Positions 44,012-54,223 of a stretch of DNA of 64,000 bases are shown in pieces. A model generated the notes under the pieces. The model saw nothing but the letters and a program-made list of their open reading frames with translations, did not search any database and had not been told where the DNA came from. Origin of the DNA: CAJXQU01 sp965223825 (GTDB lineage Bacteria > Pseudomonadota > Gammaproteobacteria > CAJXQU01); assembly GCA_965223825.1 (NCBI GenBank), contig OZ245018.1:2728001-2792000 (forward strand). The letters run 5' to 3'. The translations under genes were made by a program, and so were the position numbers. Within the stretch, counting starts at the first letter, position 1. Every line of letters starts with the position of its first letter.

Positions 44012-44944
44012 TTAGAAGCTGCGATCAAATTCACGTTCAAAACGTTCTTTAAATTCTGGACGCGTGAATTGATGATTTTGCGTCCCATGCAGTTCAATCT
44101 TGATCGCACCCATTAATGATGCAATGCGACCGGTTGTCGCCCAATCCATGTTATTTCGCAATCCATAGAGCAGTCCAGCACGATATGCATCACCGCAACC
44201 TGTGGGATCGTTAATCGCTGACGGTTTCGCCGTTGGTATCTCAATCCGTTCACCATGCGAATAAATATAAGAACCTTCCGCACCACGCGTCACAATCAGC
44301 GCTTCGACATGTTGCATCATTTCGTTTTCATCCCAACCGGTACGATCTTGCATGAGCTGCCATTCATAATCGTTAACAGAGACCCACGTTGCCTGCTCAA
44401 TAAATTTCTTTAAATCGTCACCATCAAACATTGGTAAACCTTGGCCGGGATCGAAAACAAATGGGATGTCTGCATCTACAAATTGTTGTGCATGGGCGAT
44501 CATGCCATCGCGTCCATCAGGGGAAATAATGCCGATCGTAATATCATCAGCATCTGACACCTGATTCACATGCGACTTGTTCATCGCACCGGGATGGAAT
44601 GCCGTGATCTGATTATCATCCAGATCAGTCGTAATAAACGCTTGTGCAGTGAATTCATCCGGCACAATCGTTATGTGCTCACGACGCACGCCACATTCAT
44701 CTAACCACGTCGCATAAGGTGCGAAGTCGGTTCCGGCTGTGCCCATGATCAACGGTTCTTCACCCAACAATTTCAAGTTGAATGCAATATTCCCCGCACA
44801 ACCGCCGAACTCCCGACGCATTTCGGGCACGAGGAAAGACACATTCAGCATGTGAATACTGTCCGGTAAAATGTGATTTTTAAACTGGTCTGGAAAAACC
44901 ATGATGTTGTCGTAGGCAAGTGATCCACAGATCAGAATAGGCAT
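44012..44944 (-). CDS. PfkB-family carbohydrate/nucleoside kinase
   Basis: A 310-residue ribokinase-like enzyme. The N-terminal substrate motif is GGCAGNIAFNLKLLG and the C-terminal motif DPTGCGDAYRAGLLYG carries the anion hole and catalytic Asp. The sequence (GSLAYDNIMVFPDQF at the start) resembles adenosine-kinase-like PfkB proteins of gammaproteobacteria, but the substrate is unproven. GAGGAG lies 6 bases before the ATG. It precedes ispH on the same strand. Confidence 0.9.
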   Translation of the reverse strand: MPILICGSLAYDNIMVFPDQFKNHILPDSIHMLNVSFLVPEMRREFGGCAGNIAFNLKLLGEEPLIMGTAGTDFAPYATWLDECGVRREHITIVPDEFTAQAFITTDLDDNQITAFHPGAMNKSHVNQVSDADDITIGIISPDGRDGMIAHAQQFVDADIPFVFDPGQGLPMFDGDDLKKFIEQATWVSVNDYEWQLMQDRTGWDENEMMQHVEALIVTRGAEGSYIYSHGERIEIPTAKPSAINDPTGCGDAYRAGLLYGLRNNMDWATTGRIASLMGAIKIELHGTQNHQFTRPEFKERFEREFDRSF

Positions 44945-45106
44945 AACGTCTCCTCAGCGTAATGTACAAAAAAGGTACAAACGAAATCTATCAATATAAT
45001 TATTTAGTACGAACAAGTGAGTATCACAAAAAGCGTAGGACATGCGCAACGCCTAATCCTTCCAATGATCAGATCGCTTACCAAGAATTTGACGGGTATA
45101 AGAGAT

Positions 45107-46285
45107 TTACGGCTTATTGTACTGAATACGCCAGATTTTACCGCTCGCATCATCCGTAACGAGCAAGCTACCATCGGCCAATTGCAACAACCCAACGGGG
45201 CGTCCCCAGACTTCAGGACGATCGGGAGAAAGCATCCAGCCACTCAAAAAATCTTCAGGACCAGCAATCGGTTTATCACCTTCGAATGGGACAAAAACAA
45301 CTTGATAACCCACTCGCTCCGCGCGATTCCAAGATCCATGCAATGCCACGAAACATCCGTCTCGGTATTTCTGCGGAAACTGATCGCCGGTGTAAAACAA
45401 CAGATCTAACGCACCTACATGGGAGCCAAGCAACACATCCGGGTAACGCGTTTTATTGACTAATTTTGGTGCTTCACCCGCGCGGCGCGGATCCTCATGC
45501 GGGCCTATGTAGGCATACGGCCAACCGAAAAAATCACCTTGCTTTACGCTGGTCAAATAATCCGGCACGAGATCATCACCTAAGCCATCGCGCTCATGCG
45601 ATGTCGCCCACAGCTGATCAGTTCCAGGCATAAAGCGTAAGCCAACGCCATTGCGTATTCCTGTGGCGAAAATTTCACCGCCACTTCCATCGGGACGATA
45701 TCGACTGATTGCTGCACGACGTTCTGGCTCACCAGCGGCAACATTTGAACGCGATCCTACACTCACGTACAACCACTCATCCGAAGGATCAAATGTGATC
45801 GTCCGCGTCACATGACCACCGCTCAAATCACCCATATCGACGATCAATTCGCCGTAGGACACGATATGCTGAGTTTGCTTATCGTATTTATATCGTTTAA
45901 CGGCTGTAGTCTCCGCGACATACAGCCAGTTTTGATAAAAAGCCATGCCATAGGGCGTGTCGAGTTCACTGATTAACACACGCTTTTCCTGATCGTGAAC
46001 AACGTAAATTCGACCCGCATGCGTATCGGCAACCAACACTTCGCCGCTCGCTCCTTGCAGCATAAACCGTGGGCCAACGAACCCGCTGAGGTATTCTTCG
46101 GCACTAAACCCATCAGGCAAACTTAATTCAGCCGCATCTGGGCGTTGAACAACTAACGGTGGCTTTCTAGCAGACGGTGAGGCGTAGGGTTCAGGCAGCG
46201 CCTGCCAGTTGATCGGTAAATCCCGACTGGCGACAGGATTGACCATGAAGATGAAAAGCGAAAATGCAAAGATAGATCGAAACAT
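45107..46285 (-). CDS. PQQ-type soluble sugar dehydrogenase-like protein (glucose/sorbosone family)
   Basis: A 392-residue exported protein with a signal peptide (about 1-20, ending PVASRD). The six-bladed propeller shows ASGEVLVADTHAGRIYV, GGHVTRTITFDPSDEWLYVS, GIRNGVGLRFMPGTDQLWATSHERDGLG and FVALHGSWNRAERVGY, as in GSDH-family aldose/sorbosone dehydrogenases. The start (46285) lies 4 bases after the uvrA stop codon, with GGAGG inside the uvrA end, so the two are coupled. Whether it binds PQQ is not proven. Confidence 0.88.
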   Translation of the reverse strand: MFRSIFAFSLFIFMVNPVASRDLPINWQALPEPYASPSARKPPLVVQRPDAAELSLPDGFSAEEYLSGFVGPRFMLQGASGEVLVADTHAGRIYVVHDQEKRVLISELDTPYGMAFYQNWLYVAETTAVKRYKYDKQTQHIVSYGELIVDMGDLSGGHVTRTITFDPSDEWLYVSVGSRSNVAAGEPERRAAISRYRPDGSGGEIFATGIRNGVGLRFMPGTDQLWATSHERDGLGDDLVPDYLTSVKQGDFFGWPYAYIGPHEDPRRAGEAPKLVNKTRYPDVLLGSHVGALDLLFYTGDQFPQKYRDGCFVALHGSWNRAERVGYQVVFVPFEGDKPIAGPEDFLSGWMLSPDRPEVWGRPVGLLQLADGSLLVTDDASGKIWRIQYNKP

Positions 46286-46289
46286 GGGC

Positions 46290-49112
46290 TTATACCTCCA
46301 ATAATGGACGAAGATATTTAGCAGTATAGGACACGGTGTTTTCAGCGACTTGTTCTGGTGTACCCGCAACCAAAATTTCGCCACCACCACTACCGCCTTC
46401 CGGCCCCAGATCGACAATCCAATCCGCGGTTTTGATCACATCCAAATTATGCTCGATCACAACCACCGTATTACCATGATCACGCAAACGGTGTAGCACG
46501 GCTAACAGCTGCTCCGTATCATAAAAATGCAACCCCGTGGTCGGTTCGTCGAGAATATATAAGGTATTGCCGGTATCCCGTTTAGACAATTCACGGGACA
46601 ATTTCACACGTTGTGCTTCACCGCCCGACAAGGTCGTCGCGTTTTGCCCGAGTTTGATATACGTCAGCCCCACATCGATCAACGTTTGCAATTTGGTTTT
46701 GATCATCGGCACCGGATCAAAAAATTCACGGGCTTCTTCGACCGTCATATCCAGCACTTCACTGATCGATTTACCTTTGTAACGGATCTCCAAGGTTTCG
46801 CGGTTATAACGATGTCCTTTACAGACATCGCACGGCACATACACATCCGGTAAAAAGTGCATTTCAACTTTGATCACACCGTCACCCTGACACGCTTCGC
46901 AACGCCCGCCTTTGACATTAAAACTAAACCGCCCAGGTTTATAACCGCGTGATCGCGCTTCGTGGGTAGCCGCAAACAACTCGCGTACTGGTGTGAAAAT
47001 ACCTGTATACGTCGCCGGATTTGATCGCGGAGTACGGCCTATCGGGCTTTGATCAATATCAACCACTTTATCGAACTGATCCATCCCTTCAATCTTGTCG
47101 TGCGCAGCCGGTTCAGTATTCGCTCGATTCAGATCCCGCGCTGCGACTTTATACAATGTGTCGTTAATTAGCGTTGATTTACCTGATCCAGATACGCCGG
47201 TAATACAAGTCAATAAACCGATCGGTAACTCTAATGTCACGTTTTGCAGATTATTTCCGCGCGCGCCGACAATGCGTAATATGCGTTCTGGATCTGATTC
47301 ATGTCTTTCTGTCGGCACGGCGATCTTTCTTTTACCTGATAGGTACTGACCCGTAAGTGAACGCTCACTTTTCATTAAATCTCTTGGCTTGCCATGTGCG
47401 ACAATTTCACCACCATGCACACCAGCACCAGGACCAATATCGACGACATCATCCGCGGCGCGGATCGCTTCTTCATCATGCTCGACAACGATCACCGTAT
47501 TACCCAGATCACGTAAATGAAACAACGTCTCCAACAGTCGCTGGTTATCGCGTTGATGCAGACCGATTGACGGTTCATCAAGCACATACATGACGCCAAC
47601 TAAGCCCGCACCGATCTGACTGGCAAGTCGAATACGCTGTGCTTCACCGCCTGAAAGCGTCTCGGCGGATCGCGATAAGGTGAGATAATCCAAGCCAACA
47701 TTGACGAGAAAACTTAATCGCTGCGAGACCTCTTTTAGGATCTTTTCTGCGATCTCCGCGCGACGGCCTGCAAGTTTTAAATTACTGAAAAAGTCCATAG
47801 CCGTGCCGACCGCCATGTCAGTAATTTCCGGTAGATTTTTCTCGTCGATAAAGACATTCCGCGCTGCCGTACCGAGACGCGCACCTTCGCAAGCTGGGCA
47901 GGATTTATGGCCGAGATATTTGGCCAATTCTTCGCGAATGACACTGGAATCTGTCTCACGATAGCGGCGTTGCAGATTGTTAATCACGCCTTCAAACGCG
48001 TGCTTCCGCTTGCGTGAACCACCACGTGAATCCACATATTCAAACGAAATTTCCGTTTTACCACTCCCCTCAAGAATGACTTTTTGGATTTTGCTGGGTA
48101 GCTCCTGAAACGGCATGTCGATATCAAATTTGTAATGTTCCGCCAGCCCGCGGATCAGACTGTAGTAGTACACATTACGTCGATCCCAACCTCTGATCGC
48201 ACCGCCCGGTAGCGACAATTCGGGGTGTCGCACCACCCGTTCCGCATCGAAATATTGGATCACGCCTAGACCATCACATTCATGACAGGCACCGGCGGGG
48301 TTATTAAACGAGAAAATACGTGGTTCGAGTTCGGAGATGCTGTAACCACAATGCGGACAAGCAAACAGCGCCGAGAAGATCATCTCGTCTTTGTCCTCAT
48401 CCATATACGCGATACGCGCCAATCCTTCTGACAAGTTGATCGCAGTCTCAAAGGATTCGGCCAAACGTAACTTGATGTCTTCACGGACTTTGAAGCGATC
48501 CACAACGGCTTCAATATCGTGTTTTTTGTAGAGATCGAGCTCCGGTGCTTCGTCGAGATTAACCACTTCACCGTTGATACGCGCACGGATGAAACCTTGT
48601 CGTCGGAGGTTTTCCAGCAGTTGAATGTGCTCGCCTTTTCGACCTTGTACCATTGGTGCGAGCAACATCAATTTCGTGCCTTCCGGCAAATCCATCACCT
48701 GATCAACCATCTGACTGATCGTCTGCGCTTCCAATACGCTGGCGTGATCAGGGCATCGTGGCTCACCGACACGGGCGTAAAGTAAGCGAAGATAATCGTA
48801 AATTTCAGTGATAGTACCGACGGTGGAGCGAGGATTGTGCGAGGTGGACTTTTGTTCGATGGAGATCGCCGGTGATAGACCTTCGATCAGATCGACATCG
48901 GGCTTCTCCATGATCGACAAAAATTGCCGCGCATACGCCGATAATGATTCCACATAACGACGCTGACCTTCAGCATATATTGTATCGAATGCGAGTGATG
49001 ACTTACCTGAACCAGATAGGCCGGTAATGACGATCAGTTTATTACGCGGCAACTCAAGATCGACGCTCTTGAGATTGTGCGTACGTGCTCCCCTAATCCT
49101 TATCGTGTCCAT
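46290..49112 (-). CDS. uvrA: Excinuclease ABC subunit A
   Basis: A 940-residue UvrA, the damage-sensing ATPase of nucleotide excision repair. Two ABC modules are complete: Walker A GLSGSGKSSLA (about 33) and GVSGSGKSTL (about 645), both LSGGEAQRI/LSGGEAQRV signature motifs, and the zinc-finger cysteines (CPHCGY..., CEACQGDGVIKVEM, CDVCKGHRY). Length matches E. coli (940). It is divergent from the MFS gene. Confidence 0.98.
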   Translation of the reverse strand: MDTIRIRGARTHNLKSVDLELPRNKLIVITGLSGSGKSSLAFDTIYAEGQRRYVESLSAYARQFLSIMEKPDVDLIEGLSPAISIEQKSTSHNPRSTVGTITEIYDYLRLLYARVGEPRCPDHASVLEAQTISQMVDQVMDLPEGTKLMLLAPMVQGRKGEHIQLLENLRRQGFIRARINGEVVNLDEAPELDLYKKHDIEAVVDRFKVREDIKLRLAESFETAINLSEGLARIAYMDEDKDEMIFSALFACPHCGYSISELEPRIFSFNNPAGACHECDGLGVIQYFDAERVVRHPELSLPGGAIRGWDRRNVYYYSLIRGLAEHYKFDIDMPFQELPSKIQKVILEGSGKTEISFEYVDSRGGSRKRKHAFEGVINNLQRRYRETDSSVIREELAKYLGHKSCPACEGARLGTAARNVFIDEKNLPEITDMAVGTAMDFFSNLKLAGRRAEIAEKILKEVSQRLSFLVNVGLDYLTLSRSAETLSGGEAQRIRLASQIGAGLVGVMYVLDEPSIGLHQRDNQRLLETLFHLRDLGNTVIVVEHDEEAIRAADDVVDIGPGAGVHGGEIVAHGKPRDLMKSERSLTGQYLSGKRKIAVPTERHESDPERILRIVGARGNNLQNVTLELPIGLLTCITGVSGSGKSTLINDTLYKVAARDLNRANTEPAAHDKIEGMDQFDKVVDIDQSPIGRTPRSNPATYTGIFTPVRELFAATHEARSRGYKPGRFSFNVKGGRCEACQGDGVIKVEMHFLPDVYVPCDVCKGHRYNRETLEIRYKGKSISEVLDMTVEEAREFFDPVPMIKTKLQTLIDVGLTYIKLGQNATTLSGGEAQRVKLSRELSKRDTGNTLYILDEPTTGLHFYDTEQLLAVLHRLRDHGNTVVVIEHNLDVIKTADWIVDLGPEGGSGGGEILVAGTPEQVAENTVSYTAKYLRPLLEV

Positions 49113-49199
49113 AGATCAATAACGCTAATTGACGTGCAACCTGTTAATATACCCGCTTTTGCAACAGGATGTTTGACTAACTTTCCGTCAGCGCCACTC

Positions 49200-50444
49200 A
49201 TGAACCTTTCGCACAATCAGCAAACTTCTGAATCCCCCACCGTCATCCAAGAAAAAATGACGTCTCTGGAACTCCGATCTGCCGCCTCGCTCGGGCTGAT
49301 CTTCTTCCTACGCATGTTTGGTCTGTTCCTTATCTTGCCGGTGCTATCGCTTTACACGGATCACATGCAAGGCGCGACACCGTTTTTGATCGGCCTCGCA
49401 CTTGGCATTTATGGTTTAACCCAAGCCAGTTTCCAAATTCCATTCGGTTGGTTGTCTGATCGCATTGGCCGTAAACCCGTTATCACACTCGGTTTGATCA
49501 TGTTTATGATCGGCTCAATGATTTGTGCGCTGTCCGATTCCATCACCTGGTTGATCATTGGTCGCGCATTACAAGGCAGCGGTGCGATCGCCGCCTCGGT
49601 GATGGCGCTCGCGTCCGATCTCACTCGCGAGAGTCAGCGCACTAAAGCGATGGCGATCATCGGCATCAGCATTGGTGTCGCGTTTACCTTCTCATTTATT
49701 GCCGGCCCGGTATTCAATGCGTGGATTGGTTTGAGCGGTCTATTTTGGATGGGCGCACTGGTCGGATTATTCGCGATTATCGTTTTGTATGCGTGGGTGC
49801 CGACACCCGAAAAATCCAGCCTTCCTCAAGAGACCGACGCAGCCGCAAACAATAAAACGGGTGGCCTACGTGCGGTACTGCATAATTCTGACCTACTCCG
49901 CTTAGATGCAAGTATTTTGATCTTACATCTAGTGCTCACCGCAAGTTTTGTTGTGCTTCCGCTGGCCTTGCGTGATCAAGCAGGCATTGCGGCGGCTGAG
50001 CATTGGAAGACTTATTTACCCGTCATGCTGCTGGCGATTGTGATCATGGCTCCGTTTATTCGAATCGCTGAAAAACGTGATCTAGCCAAGCCGATCTTCG
50101 TTGGCGCGATCGGCTTACTCGGCCTGTCTCAAGTGATCTTATGGCAAGCGAACGATGTTTATATGGCACTTGCCTTAATGTTGCTATGTTTCTTTACCGC
50201 CTTTAATTATCTGGAAGCCGCATTGCCTTCACTCGTCTCTCGCACAGCACCTAAAGAGCGTAAAGGCACCGCACTGGGCGTGTATTCGACATCACAATTT
50301 CTTGGCGCGTTTATCGGCGGTGCACTCGGTGGTTGGTTAAGTGGCGTCGCGGGATTGGGCAGTGTCTTTCTTATGAACTTTGTGTTGATCATTCTCTGGT
50401 TCCTGATCAGCCTACCGATGCAGATCAGATCAGCACGGCACTAA
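49200..50444 (+). CDS. MFS transporter
   Basis: A 414-residue protein with 12 predicted membrane helices. The MFS loop 2-3 motif is GWLSDRIGRKP, and RTAPKERKGTALGVYSTSQFLG is a typical segment before helix 11. The gene sits between uvrA and ssb, as many YajR/DHA1-type transporters do. The start MNLSHNQQ at 49200 is favoured, and MTSLELRS at 49257 is possible; the open frame upstream overlaps the uvrA start. Substrate unknown. Confidence 0.9.
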   Translation: MNLSHNQQTSESPTVIQEKMTSLELRSAASLGLIFFLRMFGLFLILPVLSLYTDHMQGATPFLIGLALGIYGLTQASFQIPFGWLSDRIGRKPVITLGLIMFMIGSMICALSDSITWLIIGRALQGSGAIAASVMALASDLTRESQRTKAMAIIGISIGVAFTFSFIAGPVFNAWIGLSGLFWMGALVGLFAIIVLYAWVPTPEKSSLPQETDAAANNKTGGLRAVLHNSDLLRLDASILILHLVLTASFVVLPLALRDQAGIAAAEHWKTYLPVMLLAIVIMAPFIRIAEKRDLAKPIFVGAIGLLGLSQVILWQANDVYMALALMLLCFFTAFNYLEAALPSLVSRTAPKERKGTALGVYSTSQFLGAFIGGALGGWLSGVAGLGSVFLMNFVLIILWFLISLPMQIRSARH

Positions 50445-50592
50445 TCTTTGCGGTAAACTATTTCGCACAGCCACTGTCCAGTCAGGTAAAATTCTCGTGG
50501 ATACGCTTGCGGTGTAAAACACCGCTCTGTACTAAATTTCATACATTAATTCAAAATTACCCGCGTCGTAACGCAAGTGGAGGAAGCACATC

Positions 50593-51072
50593 ATGGCCAG
50601 TAGAGGACTGAATAAAGTAATGATCATCGGCAATCTTGGGGCCGAACCTGAAGTACGCTTCACATCCAATGGTAATGCCATGGCCACATTCAGCATCGCA
50701 ACTTCAGAAACTTGGCGCGACAAAACCACCAACGAACAGCAAGAACGGACTGAATGGCACCGTATTGTGATTTACGGAAAATTAGCTGAGATCGTTCAGC
50801 AATATGTACATAAGGGCTCCAAACTGTATATCGAAGGCCGTCTGCAAACCCGCAAGTGGCAGGACAACAACGGACAAGATCGTTACACCACCGAAATCAA
50901 CGCCAACGAAATGCAAATGCTCGACAGCCGTGGTGGCGCAGGTGGTGGCTCATCAGCAAATTTCGAATCCGCTCCGCGTAATGCACCGCGCCAACAAAAA
51001 CCCGCACAATCTGCTCCGGCTTCAAATGCTCCTCCTGCGATGGACGACTTTGACGACGACATTCCGTTTTAG
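50593..51072 (+). CDS. ssb: Single-stranded DNA-binding protein
   Basis: A 159-residue SSB with an N-terminal OB fold (about 1-110: NKVMIIGNLGAEPEVRFTSNG, ETWRDKTTNEQQERTEWHRI, KLYIEGRLQTRKWQDNNGQD), a Gly/Ala/Pro-rich linker and the acidic C-terminal tip DDFDDDIPF that binds partner proteins. GGAGG precedes the ATG by 9 bases. A terminator follows. Confidence 0.98.
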   Translation: MASRGLNKVMIIGNLGAEPEVRFTSNGNAMATFSIATSETWRDKTTNEQQERTEWHRIVIYGKLAEIVQQYVHKGSKLYIEGRLQTRKWQDNNGQDRYTTEINANEMQMLDSRGGAGGGSSANFESAPRNAPRQQKPAQSAPASNAPPAMDDFDDDIPF

Positions 51073-51104
51073 TGCTTAAAGGGATTTTTACCCAGTTATT
51101 AATT

Positions 51105-51127
51105 AAAGCCTCGTATTTCGAGGCTTT
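51105..51127 (+). terminator. Rho-independent terminator of ssb
   Basis: AAAGCCTCG and CGAGGCTTT form a 9-bp stem with a TATTT loop, followed by TTT. It lies 32 bases after the ssb stop codon. Confidence 0.88.
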
Positions 51128-51526
51128 TTTATGCCTTACATTTGTCTTGAAAATTTTTATGTCGAGCGAAATACAGCAAGCTAAAAGACTTAATTCACCC
51201 TCTGCAAAACCATTGAAAATAACGATATATTTCCCCAAAGCCTTTAACCTTCACGAGAAACCGTTAAATAAACCTCCATGATTTTTTAATTAATGTTTTA
51301 TGACCTTTAGCCATTTAAGTAGGTTCGTTATTTTTCTTAATTCACGCAAAAATCCATGCGGCATTCTTGGATTAACCTCCTCATTCAATTTAATCATTCC
51401 TCAACATCTTCCTCGAAAAACACTTTAAAAAAATCATTCCACATGAAGTTGAATATTCCCCCCTATTGAAACCGGTAAAAACACAGCATCACCTTTATCC
51501 TATCGACTAAACACAAAAACATAAAA

Positions 51527-51603
51527 GAAATATAAAGGAAATATAAGGGAAATATAAGGGAAATATAAGGGAAATATAAGGGAAATATAAAGGAAATATA
51601 AAG
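51527..51603. repeat. Seven 11-bp tandem repeats (GAAATATAAGG)
   Basis: Seven head-to-tail copies of GAAATATAAGG or GAAATATAAAG, plus a partial eighth (GAAATAAT). The 11-bp period is close to one helical turn, so A-tracts lie on one face of the DNA, which would bend it. The array ends about 230 bases upstream of the RND operon start. Confidence 0.92.
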
Positions 51604-51833
51604 GAAATAATTATTTTTAATTTTCACATTTATGGATGAGATTTATTTCCAAAAATGCCATAACATCTCTTTATTCATCGTTGCCCCTGTGCAGTACGTG
51701 AGCAATTAATTCAATATAAAAAATATTTATTTCGGGCTTTATTCATATTTAATTAAGGTAACGTTTTTACACTTTTAATTAAATAATTCTAGCCTGGGAA
51801 TTTTACATAATGCCTCCAACATACTTAGATAAA

Positions 51834-53162
51834 ATGTCCATAAAATTATTTATTAAACCAGTCATTTATTCTGCAACCTTAGCACTATTGTCAGCATGTT
51901 CGAGCAGCCCTGTTGCAATAGAACCCTTGCCTGACTTCAGAAACATTACCAATACCAATCAGGTCTTAGAACAAAAATTAGCTTTGTCCTTAGCTCAACC
52001 GTTATCTACTGATAAGCTTGCAACCATTGCGGTATTCAATAATCCTGATCTTCAATTATTCCGAACAAGTGAAGGTGTTGCGGAAGCACAACTTTTTGCG
52101 ACAGAACTCTTTCCAGATCCATCATTTTCCATAGGTTTTGACGCCCCTTTAAATGGTCAGTCGATCATTCCCGCGATTGGACTGTCTCTTGGTTATGACT
52201 TTTCAAATTTATTCAAACGTTCATTTATGCTTCAGCAAATGCAGGCGAGTCTGGATAAAGTAAGGTTCGATATCGCTTGGATAGAATGGCTCACGGGGCA
52301 ACAAGCACAACTTCAGGCCACGCGTATTTCTCAATTACGCCATATAAAATCATTAACCGCTCAATTTCGTACTTATGCACAACATGATCTTGTTCGCGTA
52401 CTCAAGGCTGTATCGCGTGGTGACTTGGCTGCCGTTGAACTAGAAACAAGGCGGATCACAGCCACCGACGCCGCTGATCGCGATCGTTCTGCAGAGTTGC
52501 AGCTCCGCATCGCTGAGCTTGATCTGAATCGCTTGCTTGGAATTAATTCTGAAACTCAATTAATCATTCAAGAACCCGAATTAAACCGTCAAAACTCACT
52601 ACCTGACATGGGGCTACTCTTTGAGACCGCCAGTGCAAATCGTGCTGATATTTTAGGTTTGCAGACGGGTTACAAGGTGGCATCCACGTCTGTTGATATC
52701 GCCAAACTCGGTGCATATCCACTGCCCAATGTGTCATTGAATCTGGGGCGTGATACTAGCAATATCAAAACATTTGGCCCGAATATATCGTTTACTTTAC
52801 CTCTCTGGAATCGTGGCCAAGGGGATATTGCTATTGCAAAAGCGAACCTGAACCAGTTACGAAGTGAGTACTTAGCGCGACTGCAAACGATCCGTGCCGA
52901 TATCGCAACAACGTACACTCAACTGAATATCGTCCGGGCACAACGTAACGATGTTGAAGACGAGCTTTCACCACTTCTACCACAGCTAACCTCGAACGAT
53001 CATGCTGCAAAACGTGGCGATTTATCTCAATCAATTGCTGATGCGACTCACATGACTGTACTTGATAAACAAATACTCATTGCAGGTCTCGCGTTAGCAG
53101 AAGCGGAATTACACATTGCGCTGGAAATAGCTGTTGGCCAATCTATTGAGAACATTCAATGA
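51834..53162 (+). CDS. TolC-family outer membrane efflux lipoprotein
   Basis: A 442-residue protein starting MSIKLFIKPVIYSATLALLSACSSS; LLSAC is a lipobox, so the N-terminus is anchored by lipid. The body is helical, with typical OEP features (ADILGLQTGYKVASTSVDIAKLGAYPLPNVSLNLG). It forms the outer-membrane channel of the RND pump encoded next. An in-frame ATG at 51810 would add 8 residues; the shorter form has the better signal sequence. Its TGA overlaps the ATG of the adaptor gene. Confidence 0.88.
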   Translation: MSIKLFIKPVIYSATLALLSACSSSPVAIEPLPDFRNITNTNQVLEQKLALSLAQPLSTDKLATIAVFNNPDLQLFRTSEGVAEAQLFATELFPDPSFSIGFDAPLNGQSIIPAIGLSLGYDFSNLFKRSFMLQQMQASLDKVRFDIAWIEWLTGQQAQLQATRISQLRHIKSLTAQFRTYAQHDLVRVLKAVSRGDLAAVELETRRITATDAADRDRSAELQLRIAELDLNRLLGINSETQLIIQEPELNRQNSLPDMGLLFETASANRADILGLQTGYKVASTSVDIAKLGAYPLPNVSLNLGRDTSNIKTFGPNISFTLPLWNRGQGDIAIAKANLNQLRSEYLARLQTIRADIATTYTQLNIVRAQRNDVEDELSPLLPQLTSNDHAAKRGDLSQSIADATHMTVLDKQILIAGLALAEAELHIALEIAVGQSIENIQ

Positions 53163-54223
53163 AATATTTGACGTACACCGTAATATCCACCCTTTTCTTT
53201 ATTTCAGCTTGCTCTCAAAAAAACGAACAACCATCACCAGTACCTATCGCGAAAGTTTCTGTCGCGGATGTGACCAGAGGCAATCTTCCCGAAATCATCA
53301 CGGGTTTTGGTACGATTGCGTTCAACCCAGCGAATCAGCACACGCTTAATGCTGAGATTGATTCACAGGTTCTGGAGATCTTGTCAATTCCTGGAGAAAT
53401 GGTTTCCAAAGGAGATTCCGTTCTTAGGCTGGTACCTTCTGATGTGGCTAAGACCGATTTAGTCCGCGCGCGTCGCGATGCGAATGCAGCAAAAATATCA
53501 GTTGAGAGAATCAAGCGTCTACGACGCGATGGTCTTGCAAGTGATGCAGATCTGGAAAGTTCGACCACCAATGCCAATGATTTAGCCACAGTCGCTGATA
53601 GCCTCGAAAAACGTGCAAGTGAAATTCAGTCTTTGCAATCTCCAATTGATGGTGTTGTCGATAGTGTCGCCGTAGAGCTCGGCGATCTTGTTGCTTCCGG
53701 AACCATGATGGTGCGGATTGCATCACTAAACGCAATCCAAGCGCGAATCGGCATAGAGATCGAAGATGCTACCCGGTTATCCAATGGTGATAGTGCTCTA
53801 CTTATCGCTCAAGACAATACACAAAAGACTGTCGAAGCTACTATCAAAGTCATTGATGCAAGGATTGATATTCAAACACGTATGGCCTCTGCATTAATAG
53901 AAATCCCTGACGGGAATGGTTTTTTACCTGGTCAAGCTGTCCTCGCAAAAATAATAATCGATACCAAAAAGGACGTGATCATCGTCCCGAGAAAATCCGT
54001 TTTTACTGACGAAACGGGTGATTTTGTGTTTCTTGCTGAAAATAACGTGGCGTTGTTAAGGCGTGTTGAGACAGGATTAACCAGTGGAGATTTTACAGAA
54101 ATCCGTAACGGGTTATCGGCAAACGAACAGGTTGTTCTTGAAGGTGCGTCCATTTTATCTGATGGAATGAAAATTAAAAAAACCGATCAACCCAAACCGA
54201 CTAACCAGGAATCTCAACAATGA
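53159..54223 (+). CDS. RND efflux periplasmic adaptor (membrane fusion protein)
   Basis: A 354-residue lipoprotein: signal and lipobox in MKYLTYTVISTLFFISACSQK (Cys18). It contains the barrel-sandwich hybrid (VLEILSIPGEMVSKGDSVLRL, and later PIDGVVDSVAVELGDLVASG), a coiled-coil hairpin around 100-150, and a C-terminal beta-barrel/MP region. The partners are the upstream OEP and the downstream RND pump. It overlaps both neighbours by 4 bases (ATGA). Confidence 0.92.
   Translation: MKYLTYTVISTLFFISACSQKNEQPSPVPIAKVSVADVTRGNLPEIITGFGTIAFNPANQHTLNAEIDSQVLEILSIPGEMVSKGDSVLRLVPSDVAKTDLVRARRDANAAKISVERIKRLRRDGLASDADLESSTTNANDLATVADSLEKRASEIQSLQSPIDGVVDSVAVELGDLVASGTMMVRIASLNAIQARIGIEIEDATRLSNGDSALLIAQDNTQKTVEATIKVIDARIDIQTRMASALIEIPDGNGFLPGQAVLAKIIIDTKKDVIIVPRKSVFTDETGDFVFLAENNVALLRRVETGLTSGDFTEIRNGLSANEQVVLEGASILSDGMKIKKTDQPKPTNQESQQ

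Larger units (their letters stand above)
51073..51833. other. AT-rich region between ssb and the RND operon
   Basis: About 760 bases without a convincing gene. It holds the ssb terminator (51105-51127), a run of seven 11-bp tandem repeats (51527-51603) and long poly-A/T tracts. Base composition is clearly more AT-rich than in the genes around it. It must contain the promoter of the RND operon, but no firm -35/-10 pair was assigned. Confidence 0.75.

Noticed and set aside
44962..45159. 65-codon plus-strand frame between the PfkB and sugar dehydrogenase genes
   Set aside because: It has no ribosome-binding site, runs into the antisense of the sugar dehydrogenase gene and shows no recognisable protein pattern.
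51072..51281. 69-codon frame after ssb
   Set aside because: It contains the ssb terminator and has no ribosome-binding site; judged as chance in AT-rich DNA.
51527..51603. CRISPR-like array
   Set aside because: The units are 11 bp, contiguous and without spacers, so this is a simple tandem repeat.
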